A stretch of 63,593 bases of DNA from Maritimibacter sp. (GCA_002701395.1 NZVC01000043.1:129525-193117), one strand, 5' to 3'. Positions 1-8,827 are shown, counted from the stretch's first letter. The notes: a model not told the origin generated them from the sequence alone. Program-made: numbers and translations.

Positions 1-579
1 ATGGCGCTGGAACGCCACGGGCTGCGCCCCGGCAAGGGCGAGGTTCTGGTCACCGGCGCCGCGGGCGGGGTCGGGTCGGTCGCGACCGCCATCCTGAATG
101 ATCTTGGCTATGACGTCGCCGCGGTGACCGGGCGGCCCGAGACGGAAGGCTATCTGCGCGACTTGGGCGCCAGCCGTATCGTTGCGCGCGAAGAACTGGC
201 CGAGACGGTCAAGCGTCCGCTGGAAAGCGAAAGCTGGGTCGGCTGCGTCGACGCCGTTGGCGGCCCGATGCTGGCGCGGGTGCTGGGGCAGATGTGCTAC
301 GGCGCCTCGGTCGCGGCGGTCGGGCTGGCGGGCGGCGCGTCGCTGCCGGCCTCGGTGGTGCCGTTCCTTTTGCGCGGGGTGAACCTGCTGGGCATCGACA
401 GCGTGATGCAGCCCTATGACAACCGGCTTGCGGCGTGGAAGCGGGTGGCTTCCGATCTGCCGATGGACAAGCTGTCGGCGATGATCCAGCCCGCGACGCT
501 GGAGGACCTGCCAAGGCTGGGGGCAGAGATCCTGAAAGGCCAAGTGCGCGGCCGCGTGGTCGTGGATGTGAACGCCTGA
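1..579 (+). CDS. acuI: AcuI/YhdH-family acryloyl-CoA reductase (NADPH), C-terminal part
   Basis: Medium-chain dehydrogenase/reductase without zinc ligands, of the AcuI/YhdH type. These enzymes reduce acryloyl-CoA to propionyl-CoA with NADPH, for example during DMSP or 3-hydroxypropionate catabolism. The visible 192 residues begin just before the Rossmann motif VTGAAGGVGSVA (about residues 17-28) and run to the normal C-terminus (GRVVVDVNA). The family is about 325-330 residues long, so the N-terminal catalytic part lies before the window. The ATG at base 1 is an internal methionine, not a start. A hairpin about 50 bases after the stop probably ends the transcript. A close quinone oxidoreductase paralogue is the main alternative. 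Confidence 0.8.
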   Translation: MALERHGLRPGKGEVLVTGAAGGVGSVATAILNDLGYDVAAVTGRPETEGYLRDLGASRIVAREELAETVKRPLESESWVGCVDAVGGPMLARVLGQMCYGASVAAVGLAGGASLPASVVPFLLRGVNLLGIDSVMQPYDNRLAAWKRVASDLPMDKLSAMIQPATLEDLPRLGAEILKGQVRGRVVVDVNA

Positions 580-631
580 ACGCGCGTTCAGCGCGACCCG
601 ATAAGACGCGGTGCATGCTGCGCGTGCAAAG

Positions 632-663
632 GTCCGGAAACGACACGAATGCCGTTTCCGGAC
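632..663 (+). terminator. Hairpin terminator after the acuI-like gene
   Basis: An 11-bp perfect stem (gtccggaaacg at 632-642 with cgtttccggac at 653-663) encloses a 10-base loop, 50 bases after the stop codon. There is only a weak T-rich tail (gttaaccttcgttt), so it may be an imperfect rho-independent terminator or an mRNA-stabilising hairpin. Confidence 0.55.
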
Positions 664-847
664 TGTTAACCTTCGTTTAGCGCCATTTTCCGGACTTCCC
701 CGGCGTTAGCCTTCTAGTTGGCCGAAACGCGCCAATCGGGTAAGGTGCCCGTTGACCACACCTCGACAAGATCCCCTCGAAGCGGTTGCACCCCAAGCGG
801 CTGTCTGGGAAGGGGGCGGTGGCTGAAAAAATAGGCAAGGAGGGAAA

Positions 848-1264
848 ATGTTCCAGAAAATCATGGCGCCGGTCGACCTGGCCCATGTCGCAAAGCTGAA
901 CAAGGCTCTGGACGCTGCGGCCGATATGGCCAAGCATTTCGGAGCTGAGCTTTGCTATGTGGGCGTGACCGGCGAACAGCCGAGCGCACTTGGGCACACG
1001 CCCAAGGAATACGGCGAAAAGCTGAAGGCCTTTGCCGACGAACAGTCCACGGCACACGGCATCCCGACAAGCTCTCACCCGATGGTCAGCTATGACCCGA
1101 CCACCGAACTCGACGACGCGCTGATGAAAGCGGTCACCGAAACCGGTGCGGACCTTGTGGTGATGGGGACGCACAAGCCGGGGCTGACGGACTACATCTG
1201 GCCGTCGAACGGATCGAAGATCGCCGCGCACTCCGCGGCGTCGGTCTTTCTGGTGCGCGACTGA
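848..1264 (+). CDS. Universal stress protein (UspA family)
   Basis: Small cytoplasmic single-domain USP of 138 residues, the normal size. It opens with the usual first strand MFQKIMAPVDLA, where the Asp typically contacts nucleotide. It ends with the strand and loop LVVMGTHKPGLTDYIWPSNGS followed by SVFLVRD, which corresponds to the glycine-rich ATP-binding loop, although the classical G-2x-G-9x-G(S/T) spacing is altered. An AAGGAGGG Shine-Dalgarno stands just before the ATG. The BCCT carrier follows after 66 bases, so the two are probably co-transcribed; USPs are often found beside transporters. The ligand and specific role cannot be read from the sequence. Confidence 0.88.
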   Translation: MFQKIMAPVDLAHVAKLNKALDAAADMAKHFGAELCYVGVTGEQPSALGHTPKEYGEKLKAFADEQSTAHGIPTSSHPMVSYDPTTELDDALMKAVTETGADLVVMGTHKPGLTDYIWPSNGSKIAAHSAASVFLVRD

Positions 1265-1330
1265 CGCCGTCCGGCCGTCCGTCGCCGCCGGTGACGTCCC
1301 AAAACACAGAACAAAGGAGATCGCCTGCAA

Positions 1331-2971
1331 ATGGCTGACGAAGACATTCAGGGCATTCCGGAACCGGAAGGTGCCTCTGACATCATCGAGACCGATTACG
1401 AGATCGGTCAGGACAATGTGGAAGGCAGCGTGGGGCCTTTCGGATTTGACATTCACAACCCCGTATTCCTGATCTCGGGCCTCGCGATCGTGGCCTTCGT
1501 GTTCTACACGCTGGCGCTGCCCGAACAGTCGGGGGCGGCCTTCTCGTGGTTGTTCTCGGCGGTGACGACCGGCTTCGACTGGTTCTTCCTTGGCGCGGCG
1601 AACATCTTCGTCATCTTCTGCCTGCTTCTGATCGTGACCCCTGCGGGTTCGGTCCGGCTGGGCGGTACGGATGCCACGCCGGATTACACCTATCTGGGCT
1701 GGTTCGCGATGCTGTTCGCAGCGGGCATGGGCATCGGCCTGATGTTCTACGGCGTGTCCGAACCGATGAGCCACTTCTCGTCGGCGCTGGGCGGCACCGC
1801 GACCGAAGACGGCATGCGCACCGACTGGGCGCCGCTGGGCGCGGCCGCAGGGGACGAGCAGGCGGCGATCCGGCTTGGCATGGCCGCGACGATCTTCCAC
1901 TGGGGCCTGCACCCTTGGGCGATCTACGCGGTGGTGGCACTGGCGCTGGCGCTGTTCTCGTACAACAAGGGCCTGCCGCTGACGATCCGTTCGGCGTTTT
2001 ACCCGATCCTCGGCGACCGTGTCTGGGGCTGGTGGGGCCACATCATCGACACGCTGGCGGTGTTCGCCACGCTGTTCGGTCTTGCGACCTCGCTGGGCTT
2101 TGGCGCGACGCAGGCCAACGCGGGCCTGAACGAGCTGTTCGGCATCCCGATCAACAGCACCGTCGAGGTTCTGCTGATCTCCGGCATCACCGCGGTGGCG
2201 CTGGTTTCGGTGCTGCGCGGTCTGGATGGCGGCGTGAAGGTGCTGTCCGAGATCAACATGGGCCTTGCGCTGTTGCTGTTGCTGTTCGTGCTGTTCGCCG
2301 GCCCGACGCTGGCGATCCTGACGGGCTTCGTCGACTATCTTGGCGCGTACCTTGTGAACCTGCCGGCGCTGTCGAACCCGGTCGGCCGTGAAGACGTGAA
2401 CTTCATGCAGGGCTGGACCTCGTTCTACTGGGCGTGGTGGATCAGCTGGTCGCCGTTCGTGGGCATGTTCATCGCCCGCGTGTCGCGGGGCCGGACCGTG
2501 CGCGAGTTCGTCATCTGCGTGCTGCTGATCCCGTCAATGGTCTGCGTGCTGTGGATGTCGGTGTTCGGCGGCGTGGCGATCCAGCAGGTCGTGCTGGACG
2601 GCTACACCGCGGCGCAGGAAGCCGACCTTCCGCTGCAGCTGTTCAAGATGCTGGACCAACTGCCGCTGACGCAGATCACGTCGCTGATCGGCATCGTGCT
2701 GGTCATCGTGTTCTTCGTGACCTCGTCGGACTCGGGTTCGCTGGTGATCGACACGATCACGGCGGGGGGCAAGGTCGACGCGCCGGTGCCCCAGCGGGTG
2801 TTCTGGTGCGTGTTCGAAGGCGCAGTGGCCATCGTGCTGCTGCTGTCGGCGGGCGGCCTTCAGTCGCTGCAGTCGATGGTGATCTCGACCGGCCTGCCGT
2901 TCACGGTGGTGCTGCTGGTGATGTGCTGGGCGATCTGGCGCGGCCTGATGTCCGAGCGCAGCAACACCTGA
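1331..2971 (+). CDS. BCCT-family betaine/choline/carnitine (or DMSP) transporter
   Basis: Inner-membrane secondary transporter of 546 residues with about 12 hydrophobic segments after a roughly 40-residue acidic N-terminus. The family imports quaternary ammonium or sulfonium compounds such as glycine betaine, choline or DMSP, driven by Na+ or H+. The family signature is clear near residues 360-385: WTSFYWAWWISWSPF, then SRGRTVREF. Another conserved stretch is GMGIGLMFYGVSEP. AAAGGAG lies about 10 bases before the ATG, and a strong terminator follows the stop. The AcuI-like gene and USP upstream make an osmolyte or DMSP substrate plausible, but this is inference. Confidence 0.92.
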   Translation: MADEDIQGIPEPEGASDIIETDYEIGQDNVEGSVGPFGFDIHNPVFLISGLAIVAFVFYTLALPEQSGAAFSWLFSAVTTGFDWFFLGAANIFVIFCLLLIVTPAGSVRLGGTDATPDYTYLGWFAMLFAAGMGIGLMFYGVSEPMSHFSSALGGTATEDGMRTDWAPLGAAAGDEQAAIRLGMAATIFHWGLHPWAIYAVVALALALFSYNKGLPLTIRSAFYPILGDRVWGWWGHIIDTLAVFATLFGLATSLGFGATQANAGLNELFGIPINSTVEVLLISGITAVALVSVLRGLDGGVKVLSEINMGLALLLLLFVLFAGPTLAILTGFVDYLGAYLVNLPALSNPVGREDVNFMQGWTSFYWAWWISWSPFVGMFIARVSRGRTVREFVICVLLIPSMVCVLWMSVFGGVAIQQVVLDGYTAAQEADLPLQLFKMLDQLPLTQITSLIGIVLVIVFFVTSSDSGSLVIDTITAGGKVDAPVPQRVFWCVFEGAVAIVLLLSAGGLQSLQSMVISTGLPFTVVLLVMCWAIWRGLMSERSNT

Positions 2972-2992
2972 TCCGGCTTTTGCAGGACAGGG

Positions 2993-3019
2993 AAAAGGCG
3001 GCCTTCGGGCCGCCTTTTT
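2993..3019 (+). terminator. Rho-independent terminator after the BCCT gene
   Basis: An 11-bp perfect stem (aaaaggcggcc at 2993-3003 with ggccgcctttt at 3008-3018) with a TTCG tetraloop, ending in a T run, 22 bases after the stop codon. This is a textbook intrinsic terminator. Confidence 0.93.
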
Positions 3020-3107
3020 CGTTTCGGGGTGTCGGATGCGGGGGCAGGGGCATCCGGCGCAGGTTACGGTGCGCGTAGGGCATCTTGCGTGGTGCGTGGT
3101 GAGGGGG

Positions 3108-3317
3108 GCGTGTCGACCGGTGCCTGGTGCGTGTAGCGCGACGCTCGATGCCTGAAGTGCGGTGCGTCATGCGTGCAGCGTGATGCCCGGTGCGAGGGAC
3201 GCTTTGCGTTATGTGTGAGGCAGAATGGCCGGTGCGGGAAGCGCGGTGCGTCATGCCTGTAGCGCGATAGCCGTTGCGAGAGACGCGGTGCGTTATGTGT
3301 GAGGCAAGATGGCCGGT
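3108..3317. repeat. Degenerate 42-bp tandem repeat, about five units
   Basis: Read on the minus strand, successive 42-bp units encode similar 14-residue blocks: TGHLASHITHRVSR, NGYRATGMTHRASR, TGHSASHITQSVPR, TGHHAARMTHRTSG and IERRATRTRHRSTR. There is also an 84-bp higher-order period: the segment starting gtgcgtcatg at 3162 recurs at 3246. The same periodicity shows in more than one frame, so it is a DNA-level repeat rather than a protein repeat. Confidence 0.75.
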
Positions 3318-3502
3318 TTGTATCACAAGGTCGCCGGGTGCCTCGTGTGTGTGGCGCGGCGCCCGCTGCGTGCGACGCTGGTTGTCTTACGCAAAGCACG
3401 GTGCATCGCCGTGCATGATGCGAGGGGCGAAGGACAGAAGGCGATGCGGGAGCTGATGCTTGATCGCCAGCCGTGTGTCGCCGGCGTGAGAGAGCACGAT
3501 CT

Positions 3503-3565
3503 GTGAACCGGACCGTGAAGCCTATGAGACGGGCCGTGCAACCTGTGACACGGGCCGTGCAGCCT
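3503..3565. repeat. Three tandem 21-bp units
   Basis: Three adjacent 21-bp units: 3503-3523, 3524-3544 and 3545-3565. They share the core GRNCCGTGMARCCT, and units 2 and 3 share acgggccgtgca. No coding signal is evident. Confidence 0.65.
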
Positions 3566-4230
3566 CGGTCGGTCGGTGACACCGCGAAGAAAGGCTCGCG
3601 TTCGCAGCGCTTGCGGCGAAGGTCAGGCGCCCTTGCGACAGGCGCGACCCCAGTTGGCAAAAGTCGCCCCCGGTGAAACCACCAGCAAGCCGACATGTCA
3701 GTGAACGGCCAGTGGCAACCGGCTGACAACGTGCTGGCCGCAGGGTGATTGCAGGCTGACTACAGGCTGACAGGTCAGATCTCAAAAGTCCATTTGTGTT
3801 TTATTTCCAGAGTTTTGCCGAATGAAGTTGACACGCCGCCTCCGGCTTCGATGCGGTGCGGGGTCCTGTCTCCGCAGGCATGGCCGCACGTCGGCAGGTC
3901 AGACGCTTTGCCCACATGTCGTCGTGACTGGTGGCTGTCACCGCGCCTGACATGTTGGCTTCGTGCGGCCCGGGCGGCGGCAGCGGGTGCGACAAATCTC
4001 GGGCGGCTCCATGCCAGTGCCACCGCCATCGCCCGTGTCCGTGCCGGGCGCGGTCCGGTGGCGTCCCCCGCTTGCATCGCCCCGCCATGCAGAGGATACC
4101 GGGACGAAGACGCTGGGGCGGTTGCCACGGGCAGGGCGTGCGGGCGGTTCGGGTGCGGCGATTGCCGGATCGGGCCGACGTGCGGTGTCCGGGCCGGCCC
4201 CGGCACGACGCCGCAAGCGGAGACACCAGC

Positions 4231-5457
4231 ATGGCCCCCACACTCGACCTCGATTTCGTTCGCGCCCAGTTCCCCGCCTTCGCGGTGGAACGGCTTGGCG
4301 GGCAGGGTTTCTTCGACAACGCCGGCGGGTCCTACATGTGCGGGCCGGTGATGGAGCGGCTGGACCGGTTCTTCCGGGAACGCAAGGTGCAGCCCTATGG
4401 CCCCTACGAGGCCAGCCGGCTGGGCGGTGAAGAGATGGACGAAGCCCGCCAGCGGCTTGCCGCGATGATGGGCGTCGACACGGACGAACTGTCGTTCGGC
4501 CCCTCGACCACGCAGAACACCTATGTGCTGTCGCAGGCCTTCCGGCAGTGGATGTCGCCCGGCGATGCGATCATCGTCACCAATCAGGACCACGAGGCCA
4601 ACAGCGGTCCGTGGCGGCGCCTTGCCGACGAAGGCTTCGAGGTGCGCGAATGGCAGATCGACCCGCAGACCGGCCACCTTGATCCGGCCAAGCTGGACAC
4701 CTTGCTGGACGACAAGGTGCGGCTGGTCTGTTTTCCCCATTGTTCCAACGTGGTGGGAGAGATCAACGACGTCGCCGCCGTCGTGTCGCGCATCCACGAT
4801 GCGGGGGCGCTGGCCTGCGTCGACGGCGTAAGCTATGCGCCGCACGGCTTGCCCGACGTGGGCGCGCTGGGGGCGGATATCTACTTGTTCTCGGCCTATA
4901 AGACCTATGGCCCGCATCAGGGCGTGATGGTGATCCGCCGGGCGCTGGCCGAACAACTGCCGAACCAGGCGCATTTCTTCAACGGCGACGTGCTGTACAA
5001 GAAATTCACGCCGGCGGGCCCCGATCATGCGCAGGTCGCCGCCTGTGCCGGGATGGCCGACTACATCGACCTGCTGCACGCCCGCCACTTCGGGACCGAG
5101 ACCGATCCCCGCATCCGCGCCACCCGCGTGCATGACCTGATGCGTGAGCAGGAAATCGCGTTGCTGCAGCCACTGCTGGACTATCTGAAGTCGAAGAACA
5201 GCGTCCGCCTGCTTGGCCCGACCCGGGCCGAGGGCCGGGCGCCCACCGTGGCGCTGACCGCGAACCGCCCCGGCGCGGACCTCGCCGAGGCGCTGGCCCC
5301 GCACGAGATCAACGCGGGCGGCGGCGACTTTTACGCGGTGCGACCGCTAAAGGCGCTGGGCGTGGGCGAAGAGGGCGTGCTGCGGCTGAGTTTCGTGCAC
5401 TATACCTCGGAGGGCGACATCGACCGGCTGATCCGCGCGCTCGACCACGTCCTGTGA
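4231..5457 (+). CDS. Aminotransferase class V, cysteine desulfurase-like
   Basis: PLP-dependent fold type I enzyme of 408 residues, resembling the SufS/NifS-like subgroup whose reaction is not well defined. The motif SAYKTYG places the Schiff-base lysine at K224. CVDGVSYAPHG gives the pyridine-N aspartate at D198, and NQDHEANSGPW gives the stacking histidine at H121. The open frame extends 100 codons upstream, but that part is low complexity. The ATG at 4231 follows CGGAGAC at a good distance and starts a typical N-terminus (LDFVRAQFPAF). It stands alone, with photolyase downstream and no suf or isc genes nearby, so a true role in Fe-S assembly is doubtful. Confidence 0.85.
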   Translation: MAPTLDLDFVRAQFPAFAVERLGGQGFFDNAGGSYMCGPVMERLDRFFRERKVQPYGPYEASRLGGEEMDEARQRLAAMMGVDTDELSFGPSTTQNTYVLSQAFRQWMSPGDAIIVTNQDHEANSGPWRRLADEGFEVREWQIDPQTGHLDPAKLDTLLDDKVRLVCFPHCSNVVGEINDVAAVVSRIHDAGALACVDGVSYAPHGLPDVGALGADIYLFSAYKTYGPHQGVMVIRRALAEQLPNQAHFFNGDVLYKKFTPAGPDHAQVAACAGMADYIDLLHARHFGTETDPRIRATRVHDLMREQEIALLQPLLDYLKSKNSVRLLGPTRAEGRAPTVALTANRPGADLAEALAPHEINAGGGDFYAVRPLKALGVGEEGVLRLSFVHYTSEGDIDRLIRALDHVL

Positions 5458-5522
5458 CGGCGTTGACCGGCGGGCAGGGGCGCTAGATCACGGTTAACAG
5501 ACCGCCGCCCCGGGAGGATAGC

Positions 5523-6944
5523 TTGAGCGACACGTCACCCGTCATCGTCTGGATCCGGCGCGACCTGCGCCTGTCCGACCACGCCGCCCTGACCGCCGCC
5601 GCCGACAGCGGGCGGCCGGTGATCCCCGTGTTCGTGCTGGACGAGGTCGTCGACCGGCTGGGGGCGGCGGCCAAGTTCCGCTTTGGGCTGGGTGTCGACG
5701 CGTTCGGCGACGCGCTGGAGGGCATCGGTTCGCGGTTGATCCTGCGGCGGGGCAAGGCGCTGGAGTGTCTTCAGGCGCTGGTGAAAGAGACCGGCGCCGG
5801 GGCGGTGTACTGGCAGCGCGCCTATGATCCCGACAGCAAGGATCGCGACACCAAGGCAAAGGCCGCGCTGAAGGACGACGGGCTCGACGTGCAAAGCTTC
5901 GCGGGGCATCTGCTGTTCGAACCGTGGACGGTCGAGACGAAGACCGGCGGTTTCTACAAGGTCTATACCCCGTTCTGGAACGCGGTGAAGGGGAGCGACA
6001 TCGACGCGCCCCTGACGGCGGTGTCGGACCTGAAGGCGCCCTCGGACTGGCCCGACAGCGACACGCTGGACGACTGGCAGATGGACGCCGCGATGCGCCG
6101 GGGGGCTGCGATCGTGGGCAAGCACGTCTCGGTCGGGGAAGAGGCCGCGCGCGGTCGGCTGGGGGCGTTCATCGCCAACGGCATCGAAGGCTATGGCGAC
6201 GGGCGCAACATGGTGGCCGAGGACGGCTGTTCGCGCATGTCCGAGCCTTTGACCTATGGCGAGATCAGCCCGCGCATTTGCTGGCACGCCGGGATGCGCG
6301 CCCGCGAAGAGGGCAAGACCGGCGCCGAGACGTGGCTGAAAGAACTGGTCTGGCGCGAGTTCGCGTATCACCTGCTGCATCACACGCCGCATATCGTGTC
6401 CGACAACTGGCGCGAGGAGTGGCGCAGCTTCCCGTGGAACGAGGACGAGCGCAAATCCGAGGTGATCGCTTGGAAACGTGGCCGCACCGGCGTCGCCTTC
6501 GTGGATGCCGCGATGCGCGAGATGTACGTGACCGGCACGATGCACAACCGCGCCCGGATGATCGTCGCCAGTTACCTGACCAAGCACCTGATGTGCCACT
6601 GGCGGATCGGGCAGGCGTGGTTCGAGGATTGCCTGATCGACTGGGACCCGGCGTCCAACGCGCTGGGCTGGCAGTGGACGGCGGGGTCCGGGCCCGATGC
6701 CACGCCCTATTTCCGCGTCTTCAATCCCGACACGCAGGCCGAAAGGTTCGACCCTAAGGGCCAGTACCGCAAGGCATGGATCGCCGAGGACCAGTCGAAC
6801 CCGCCCGAGACCGCCACCGACTATTTCGCGGCGGTGCCGGAAAGCTGGTCGCTGGACACCGGGCGGGATTATCCCGACCCGGTCGTCACGCTGGACGAGG
6901 GCCGCAAGCGGGCGCTGGACGCCTATGAGAACCGGGATTTCTGA
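5523..6944 (+). CDS. phrB: Deoxyribodipyrimidine photo-lyase (class I)
   Basis: FAD-dependent blue-light enzyme of 473 residues that repairs cyclobutane pyrimidine dimers in DNA. The N-terminal alpha/beta antenna domain begins VIVWIRRDLRLSDHAAL. The C-terminal FAD domain carries the typical stretches LKELVWREFAYHLL, HNRARMIVASYLTKHL and DWDPASNALGWQW, then the family hallmark PYFRVFNPDTQAERFDP. The start is a TTG preceded by GGGAGGA at ideal spacing; no better in-frame start is visible. Length is normal. A class I photolyase is more likely than a cryptochrome because the C-terminus has no extension. Confidence 0.95.
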   Translation: MSDTSPVIVWIRRDLRLSDHAALTAAADSGRPVIPVFVLDEVVDRLGAAAKFRFGLGVDAFGDALEGIGSRLILRRGKALECLQALVKETGAGAVYWQRAYDPDSKDRDTKAKAALKDDGLDVQSFAGHLLFEPWTVETKTGGFYKVYTPFWNAVKGSDIDAPLTAVSDLKAPSDWPDSDTLDDWQMDAAMRRGAAIVGKHVSVGEEAARGRLGAFIANGIEGYGDGRNMVAEDGCSRMSEPLTYGEISPRICWHAGMRAREEGKTGAETWLKELVWREFAYHLLHHTPHIVSDNWREEWRSFPWNEDERKSEVIAWKRGRTGVAFVDAAMREMYVTGTMHNRARMIVASYLTKHLMCHWRIGQAWFEDCLIDWDPASNALGWQWTAGSGPDATPYFRVFNPDTQAERFDPKGQYRKAWIAEDQSNPPETATDYFAAVPESWSLDTGRDYPDPVVTLDEGRKRALDAYENRDF

Positions 6945-7174
6945 CGATTGGGCGGCACAAAATCCCTACACGGATGGAATTGTTTCCGAATTGACGACAG
7001 ATCTTTCCCCTCACAGGGGCCGGAAACACCCCGACGGCGGCGGGTATTGGCCCCTCACGGGCTGCCGGTTGTGTCCGTGCTGGAACAGCCCGACGCGAAA
7101 ATCGCGACGGCTGCTTGCCCGAGCGTGGCGCGCGGCGGAGACTGCGCGGCGAACGTCCGCTGTGAAGGCCCCCC

Positions 7175-7615
7175 ATGCCCACCGCCACGAAACTCGTCTC
7201 TGCCGTCCTGCTTGCCGCGCTTGCGTGGTGGCTTGGTCACATGATCATTCCCTACTTCCCCGACGAACAGCGCATCGGCCGCTTTCGGGAAATTCTGGCG
7301 GCCATCGGTTTCCTGACCGGGTGGCGGTTTCTGGGGCGTCACGCCGGGGCAGGGTGGAACAGCGCCATCGCTTTCGGGCTGGGTGCCGCTGGCATCCTTG
7401 TGTTCTGGGGCCTGCTGATCTTCTCGGGGTACGAGATGATCCGGCGCTCGATGCGGATGTCCTATGGCGGCCCGACCGAGGCGCTGAAGGATCAGGTGGC
7501 GATTGCCATCGACTATTTCGTCTATCTTCAGCCGACCGAGATCTGGGCGACGCTTCTGGTGGGCGGGATCGGTCTTGGGCTGATCGCCGAGATCGTCAAG
7601 CGGCGCTGGCCCTGA
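7175..7615 (+). CDS. trgA: TrgA family membrane protein (tellurite-resistance locus)
   Basis: Small inner-membrane protein of 146 residues with about four hydrophobic segments: AVLLAALAWWLGHMII, a short segment near residue 40, FGLGAAGILVFWGLLIF and LLVGGIGLGLIAEIV. It lies 4 bases before a TrgB-like NUDIX gene and upstream of cysK. This is the order of the trgAB-cysK locus that contributes to tellurite resistance in Rhodobacter sphaeroides. That synteny is the main reason for the name; the sequence alone shows only a short polytopic protein. Its molecular function is unknown. Confidence 0.75.
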   Translation: MPTATKLVSAVLLAALAWWLGHMIIPYFPDEQRIGRFREILAAIGFLTGWRFLGRHAGAGWNSAIAFGLGAAGILVFWGLLIFSGYEMIRRSMRMSYGGPTEALKDQVAIAIDYFVYLQPTEIWATLLVGGIGLGLIAEIVKRRWP

Positions 7616-7619
7616 CGCG

Positions 7620-8753
7620 ATGACCATATTCCTTTACGGCCCGCTGCGGTTCACGCCGCTGATGCACCGCGTGCTGGGCGTCGAAGACACGCCGACCGCG
7701 CATCCGGCGGTGGCGCCGGGGTGGCGCGGCGCGCCCTGCGTCGGCGGCGTCCACCCGGTCGTTGCCCCGGTGCAGGACGACCCTGCTGGCGAAGGGCTGC
7801 ATGGCATCGCCTTCGACACGCTGCCCGGGCCGTCCCTTGCGCGGCTTTCGTTCTGCGCCGAGGTCTTCGGCCTGCGCTGGCACGAACTGGACATCGACAT
7901 CGCGGGCACCGCGCGCGCGGCGCGGATGCTGGTCCCGGACGAACCGGACACCCGTCCGGGACACTGGGCGCTGGATGACTGGGTTGCCAAAACGGGCGAT
8001 GCGGCGCTTCGGCTGGCCGGCGACGTGATGGACCGGTTCGGTCATACGACCCCGGCTTCGGTGCGGGCTATGCTGGACATGGCGCTGTCGCGCGCCGACA
8101 GCCATGCCCGCGCACGGCGGGACAGCACGCCGCCGGTCCTGCGCAAAGGCGGCACCGACGCCGACGTCGAGATCGTTGAGCGCAGGCGGCCCTACACCCA
8201 TTTCTTTCAGGTCGAGGAAACCGACCTGCAGTTCCGCCGCTTCGACGGCAGCCTTAGCGAAACCGTCACCCGTGCCGCCTTTGTGATGAGCGACGCGGTG
8301 ACGGTGCTGCCCTACGACCCGGTGCGCGACCGCGTGCTGCTGGTGGAACAGTTCCGGTTCGGCCCCCTGTCGCGGGGCGACCGCTATCCCTGGAGCCTTG
8401 AACCCGTCGCTGGCCGCATCGACGCGGGCGGCGACCCGGAAGAAACCGCGCGCCGCGAAGCGCAGGAAGAGGCGGGGCTGACCCTTGGCGCGCTAGAGCA
8501 GGTGGCGCGGTATTACCCGTCGCCCGGCGCGGTGACCGAATACCTGTGGTCCTTCGTCGGCATCGCCGATCTGCCCGACAGCGCCGCCGTGATGGGCGGG
8601 CTGGACGAGGAAGCCGAGGACATTCGCGGGGTCATCCTGTCCTTCGACGACCTTATGGCGTTCGTCTCGGGCGGCGAGGCAGAGAACGGGCCGCTGATCC
8701 TGACCGCGCACTGGCTGGCGGCGAACCGCGACCGCTTGCGCCGCGACGCTTGA
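7620..8753 (+). CDS. trgB: TrgB family NUDIX hydrolase
   Basis: 377 residues in two parts. The N-terminal half begins FLYGPLRFTPLMHRVLG and resembles a gamma-glutamylcyclotransferase-like fold. The C-terminal half is a NUDIX domain with the box pattern GDPEETARREAQEEAGL (about residues 277-293), preceded by EPVAGRIDAG as in ADP-ribose pyrophosphatases. Cleavage of ADP-ribose or a similar nucleoside diphosphate is therefore the likely chemistry. It starts 4 bases after trgA, so the two are translationally linked. The two-domain build and the cysK neighbour fit TrgB of the tellurite-resistance locus. Confidence 0.82.
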   Translation: MTIFLYGPLRFTPLMHRVLGVEDTPTAHPAVAPGWRGAPCVGGVHPVVAPVQDDPAGEGLHGIAFDTLPGPSLARLSFCAEVFGLRWHELDIDIAGTARAARMLVPDEPDTRPGHWALDDWVAKTGDAALRLAGDVMDRFGHTTPASVRAMLDMALSRADSHARARRDSTPPVLRKGGTDADVEIVERRRPYTHFFQVEETDLQFRRFDGSLSETVTRAAFVMSDAVTVLPYDPVRDRVLLVEQFRFGPLSRGDRYPWSLEPVAGRIDAGGDPEETARREAQEEAGLTLGALEQVARYYPSPGAVTEYLWSFVGIADLPDSAAVMGGLDEEAEDIRGVILSFDDLMAFVSGGEAENGPLILTAHWLAANRDRLRRDA

Positions 8754-8778
8754 GTTCCGGGGCCGCGCCAACTACAGG

Positions 8779-8805
8779 ATCAGTTCTGATCGAGGACTGA
8801 TCGAG
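8779..8805. promoter_or_regulatory. Repeated CTGATCGAG motif before cysK, possible operator
   Basis: CTGATCGAG occurs at 8786-8794 and again at 8797-8805, 11 bases apart, which is one helical turn. The half-sites ATCAGT (8779-8784) and ACTGAT (8796-8801) also form an inverted repeat. The position, 23 bases before the cysK start, fits an operator or leader element. No regulator is identified. Confidence 0.35.
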
Positions 8806-8827
8806 AACAGAGCGAGGGAGGCGCGCG

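Larger units (their letters stand above)
3020..4230. other. 1.2 kb non-coding stretch with degenerate tandem repeats
   Basis: I see no convincing gene here. The open frames are low-complexity, rich in Arg/His/Ala and present in several frames at once. The stretch holds a 42-bp degenerate tandem array (3108-3317), a 21-bp triplicate (3503-3565) and short CAGGCTGAC-type repeats near 3750-3778. The last 40 bases carry the ribosome-binding site of the next gene. Confidence 0.6.

Noticed and set aside
677..2041. A 454-codon minus-strand frame covering the USP gene and the start of the BCCT gene
   Set aside because: It overlaps two well-supported genes and shows no domain or ribosome site.
3108..3317. 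CRISPR array or a repeat-protein gene
   Set aside because: The whole unit repeats without unique spacers, and the repeat shows in several frames at once.
3931..4230. 100-codon N-terminal extension of the aminotransferase
   Set aside because: The extension is low complexity, outside the family's usual length, and a good ribosome site precedes the ATG at 4231.
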